Source: Anaerolineales bacterium UBA6668 (GTDB taxonomy: Bacteria > Chloroflexota > Anaerolineae > Anaerolineales > UBA6668). From it: DNA of 8,024 nucleotides. Positions 6,105-8,024 of this stretch are shown here, in pieces. Under the pieces are notes generated by a model that was not told the origin of the DNA, searched no databases, and saw nothing but the letters and a program-made list of their open reading frames with translations. The position numbers and the translations under genes were made by a program. The stretch is taken from contig DKKK01000141.1 of NCBI GenBank assembly GCA_002455215.1, forward strand, positions 15,122 through 23,145. The letters are read 5' to 3'. Within the stretch, counting starts at the first letter, position 1; every line of letters begins with the position of its first letter.

Positions 6105-6908
6105 ATGCCTGAACTTCCAGAAGTTGAAACGCGCGTGCGGGAAATGCGCCCGCTGTGTGTGGGGCGCACCATTGTGGGGGTACGCCTGCAATGGGCACGG
6201 CATGTAGAGCCACTCTTGCCAAGTGAGTTTGAGCAACAAATACTGGGACAGGAAATTTTGGCGGTGGAGCGGCGTGCCAAATATCTGGTTTTTCGCCTTT
6301 CTCGCCAAGATTTGCTCATTCACCTACGTATGAGCGGCGATTTGAGCGTAGTTGCTTCCGGCACGCCCTACGAAAAACACGACCACACCACCCTGGGTTT
6401 CGACAACCACACTGAATTGCGCTTTAACGACGCGCGTAAATTTGGACGTGCCACCTTGGTCGCTTCCGCCGAGCAATTCACCGCACACTTGGGACCGGAG
6501 CCGCTAGACCCGGCATTTACAGCAGTGGTGTTGTATCAGCGTTTACAAAATTCAAATCGCGCTCTGAAACCGCTCCTGCTTGACCAAACTTTCCTAGCAG
6601 GAGTCGGCAACATCTACTGTGATGAAGCTTTATTTGCGTCTGGGCTACATCCTTTGCGCCTAGCCAGTTCGCTCAGTGAGCAAGAAGTAGCTTTGCTCTG
6701 GCAGAATATTCGCCAAGTTTTATGGGATGGCATTGCCCGTAACGGCGCAAGCATTGATTGGGTGTATCGCGGCGGAAGCCAACAGCACCATTTCGCCGTA
6801 TATGGACGCACCCATCAGCCGTGTCTCACCTGTGGCACACCGATCCAACGGCTGGTCGTTGGGCAACGCGGCACTCACATTTGCCCACAGTGCCAACCCA
6901 GCGGTTAA
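6105..6908 (+). CDS. mutM: Formamidopyrimidine-DNA glycosylase (Fpg/MutM)
   Basis: The 267-residue base-excision repair enzyme removes 8-oxoguanine and formamidopyrimidines and nicks the abasic site by beta,delta-elimination. All catalytic parts are present: MPELPEVET with Pro2 (Schiff base) and Glu3; the conserved lysine K59 in RRAKYLVF; HLRMSG (73-78); NDARKFG (108-114); and the helix-two-turn-helix FLAGVGNIYCDEALFASGLHP (163-183). The C-terminal zinc finger is CX2CX16CX2C (C240, C243, C260, C263), with the DNA-contacting R255 in GQRGTHICPQCQ. The start is fixed by chemistry because Pro2 must follow the initiator Met. The loop NGASIDWVYRGG (213-224) replaces the GGTT-type loop of E. coli Fpg and resembles forms I recall from Chloroflexota. 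No Shine-Dalgarno is visible (GAGCACGGGTT). It follows rarD by 9 bases. Its TAA overlaps the stop of the converging ATP-grasp gene. Confidence 0.96.
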   Translation: MPELPEVETRVREMRPLCVGRTIVGVRLQWARHVEPLLPSEFEQQILGQEILAVERRAKYLVFRLSRQDLLIHLRMSGDLSVVASGTPYEKHDHTTLGFDNHTELRFNDARKFGRATLVASAEQFTAHLGPEPLDPAFTAVVLYQRLQNSNRALKPLLLDQTFLAGVGNIYCDEALFASGLHPLRLASSLSEQEVALLWQNIRQVLWDGIARNGASIDWVYRGGSQQHHFAVYGRTHQPCLTCGTPIQRLVVGQRGTHICPQCQPSG

Positions 6909-8023
6909 TCTTCCCCATTCCACTCAATATCAACAGTAGATGCCGCAGTCGGGCTGATGTGCGCTTGCCGGGCACGTTGCACCAGTTTTGCCGTGCTTAA
7001 CAACTGCCCCCACAAAGGGGCATGATCGCCCACTGCGCCCACAACATCTCGCCCCTGCCGCCAATCCTGCCACCACGCCGAAAGCTTGCCTTGTCGAAGT
7101 GCTTGCGGCAGAGCATAAACCCACATGGCTAGTGCCAATTGGGCGGGCGGTTCAGCCGGAGCGGGTTCAATACAAGTCTGACAAGCATCAGGCTCAGCAA
7201 AGCACCGCACCAAGCCAGCTTGACTAGCGAGTAGGTGTAATCCGCTGGTGGCACGCGGGTTACATTCGATTGCTAGGCAAGTTCCATCGGCACGCTCAAT
7301 AAAGTCAAAGGCGAATTGTCCGCTTAAGCCAAGCTGACTCACCAACGTTTCGACCCAGCGGCGGGTGGCAGGGCGCTGAAGTGCGCGAAAATAAACTGCC
7401 GCACCCTTGCCCGCTTGCCAAACGGTGGGGTAGCAGGCGTGTGCCAGTAATTTGCCACGCCAGGCGATGCTGTAGGTACACAAAGTACGCCCCGCCACAA
7501 ATGTTTGCGCCACCCAACGTGCCTGTGGGCTGGGGAAAATGGCTGGCGGGAGTGGTGGCGCGATGTGAGTTTGTTCGGCAAAGCGTGAATATTCCGGCTT
7601 GTAAACCAAAGGGGAATACGCTTGCTGGAGTTGGGCGATGGGGGCTGGGTTGGTCAGCAAATGGGTGGTGGGTACGCTTAAGCCCAGCTTTTGCGCGAGT
7701 TGCACAAACTCCCATTTGCTATGAAGGGCTTTCAGGCGGGTGCGTGGCTCACAAAACACAACGCAATGTGCGCTCAGTTGGGCGTGAAAAAGTGCCACCC
7801 AAAAAACTTCTTCGCAGGTGGGGATGAGCAATTGCACTGGTTCGCGCCGCAGAATGTCGAGCAATGCCGCACAAAATGCGAAGGGGCGTTGATTGGGGGC
7901 GGGCACGGGGTAGGTTTGTGCCACAAAGCGCGAGTATTGGCTTAGGTGCGGGTGTAAACTTTCGGCAACCAAAACCCGCCACCCCTGCCGCCCAAAAGCA
8001 CGGGCAAGTTCTAGGGTGACGGG
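6905..8023 (-). CDS. ATP-grasp domain protein of unknown substrate (partial, N-terminus cut by window edge)
   Basis: The frame is open to the right edge (PVTLELARAFGRQGWRVLVA precedes the TTG at 7972), so only a short N-terminal piece is missing; about 372 residues are visible. ATP-grasp enzymes join a carboxylate to an amine or thiol through an acylphosphate. Numbering from the TTG-encoded residue: Rossmann-like pre-ATP-grasp part (to about 80) with LLIPTCEEVF (48-57); LHSKWEFVQLAQKLGLSVPTT (83-103), typical of the start of the ATP-grasp fold; K125 in LVYKPE, likely ATP-binding; VAQTFVAGRTLCTYSI (154-169); and FAFDFIERADG (220-230) followed by AIECNPRATSGLHLL (234-248), where E236 and N238 should bind Mg. 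The last ~80 residues are family-specific and Trp-rich. I recognise the type as an uncharacterised single-gene ATP-grasp family, CarB-like in fold but much shorter. No neighbour in view suggests a substrate. It converges on mutM. Confidence 0.87.
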   Translation of the reverse strand, partial: PVTLELARAFGRQGWRVLVAESLHPHLSQYSRFVAQTYPVPAPNQRPFAFCAALLDILRREPVQLLIPTCEEVFWVALFHAQLSAHCVVFCEPRTRLKALHSKWEFVQLAQKLGLSVPTTHLLTNPAPIAQLQQAYSPLVYKPEYSRFAEQTHIAPPLPPAIFPSPQARWVAQTFVAGRTLCTYSIAWRGKLLAHACYPTVWQAGKGAAVYFRALQRPATRRWVETLVSQLGLSGQFAFDFIERADGTCLAIECNPRATSGLHLLASQAGLVRCFAEPDACQTCIEPAPAEPPAQLALAMWVYALPQALRQGKLSAWWQDWRQGRDVVGAVGDHAPLWGQLLSTAKLVQRARQAHISPTAASTVDIEWNGED

Positions 8024-8024
8024 C

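Noticed and set aside
7305..7715. 136-codon ORF overlapping the ATP-grasp gene in another minus-strand frame
   Set aside because: The ATP-grasp frame has all expected motifs and is open over the whole region. The overlapping frame shows no motif and is explained by the GC-rich codon pattern.
1..8024. A defence system, prophage, CRISPR array or mobile element
   Set aside because: All substantial frames are accounted for by housekeeping or common families. I saw no regularly spaced direct repeats, transposase, integrase or terminal inverted repeats.

Overview
The window is ordinary bacterial chromosome with dense, mostly intact housekeeping genes. The best taxonomic guess, from memory of protein families only, is a member of the Chloroflexota (Anaerolineae-like). 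The MutM DNA-contact loop (DWVYRGG...VYGR), the style of the PheT tRNA-binding domain, a T-box leader outside the Firmicutes and the near absence of Shine-Dalgarno sequences all fit. No 16S rRNA or other decisive marker is present, so this placement is tentative.

Layout. (1) Positions 2-280 (+) hold the C-terminal end of a tRNA-dihydrouridine synthase that begins outside the window. (2) A 63-base convergent gap contains a hairpin with a T-rich tail that probably ends the minus-strand operon. (3) The minus-strand block 5093 to 344 is a phenylalanyl-tRNA synthetase operon. In reading order it is: sigma70-type promoter (5100-5128), a roughly 340-nt T-box riboswitch with a Phe specifier codon and an intrinsic terminator, pheS, a GNAT acetyltransferase gene, an AT-rich 175-base gap, and pheT. 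(4) The plus-strand block 5195-6908 has a TATAAT box placed so close to rarD that the mRNA should be almost leaderless. rarD (EamA-family permease) is followed 9 bases later by mutM (formamidopyrimidine-DNA glycosylase). (5) From 6905 to the right edge, on the minus strand, lies most of an ATP-grasp enzyme of unknown substrate, truncated at its N-terminus by the window edge. Its stop codon and that of mutM share the four bases TTAA.

How the genes work together. The synthetase operon should be induced when uncharged tRNA-Phe accumulates: the leader reads the tRNA anticodon at a TTC specifier and its acceptor end at the TGGT of the T-box, and so prevents termination before pheS. The acetyltransferase between pheS and pheT would come under the same control. 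rarD-mutM and the ATP-grasp gene are independent units with no evident link to it.

I found no mobile element, CRISPR array, tRNA or rRNA gene, and nothing I would call a new biological system. The points most worth checking are the complete T-box leader with its long 5' extension, the acetyltransferase splitting pheS from pheT, the leaderless rarD start, and the uncharacterised ATP-grasp enzyme.
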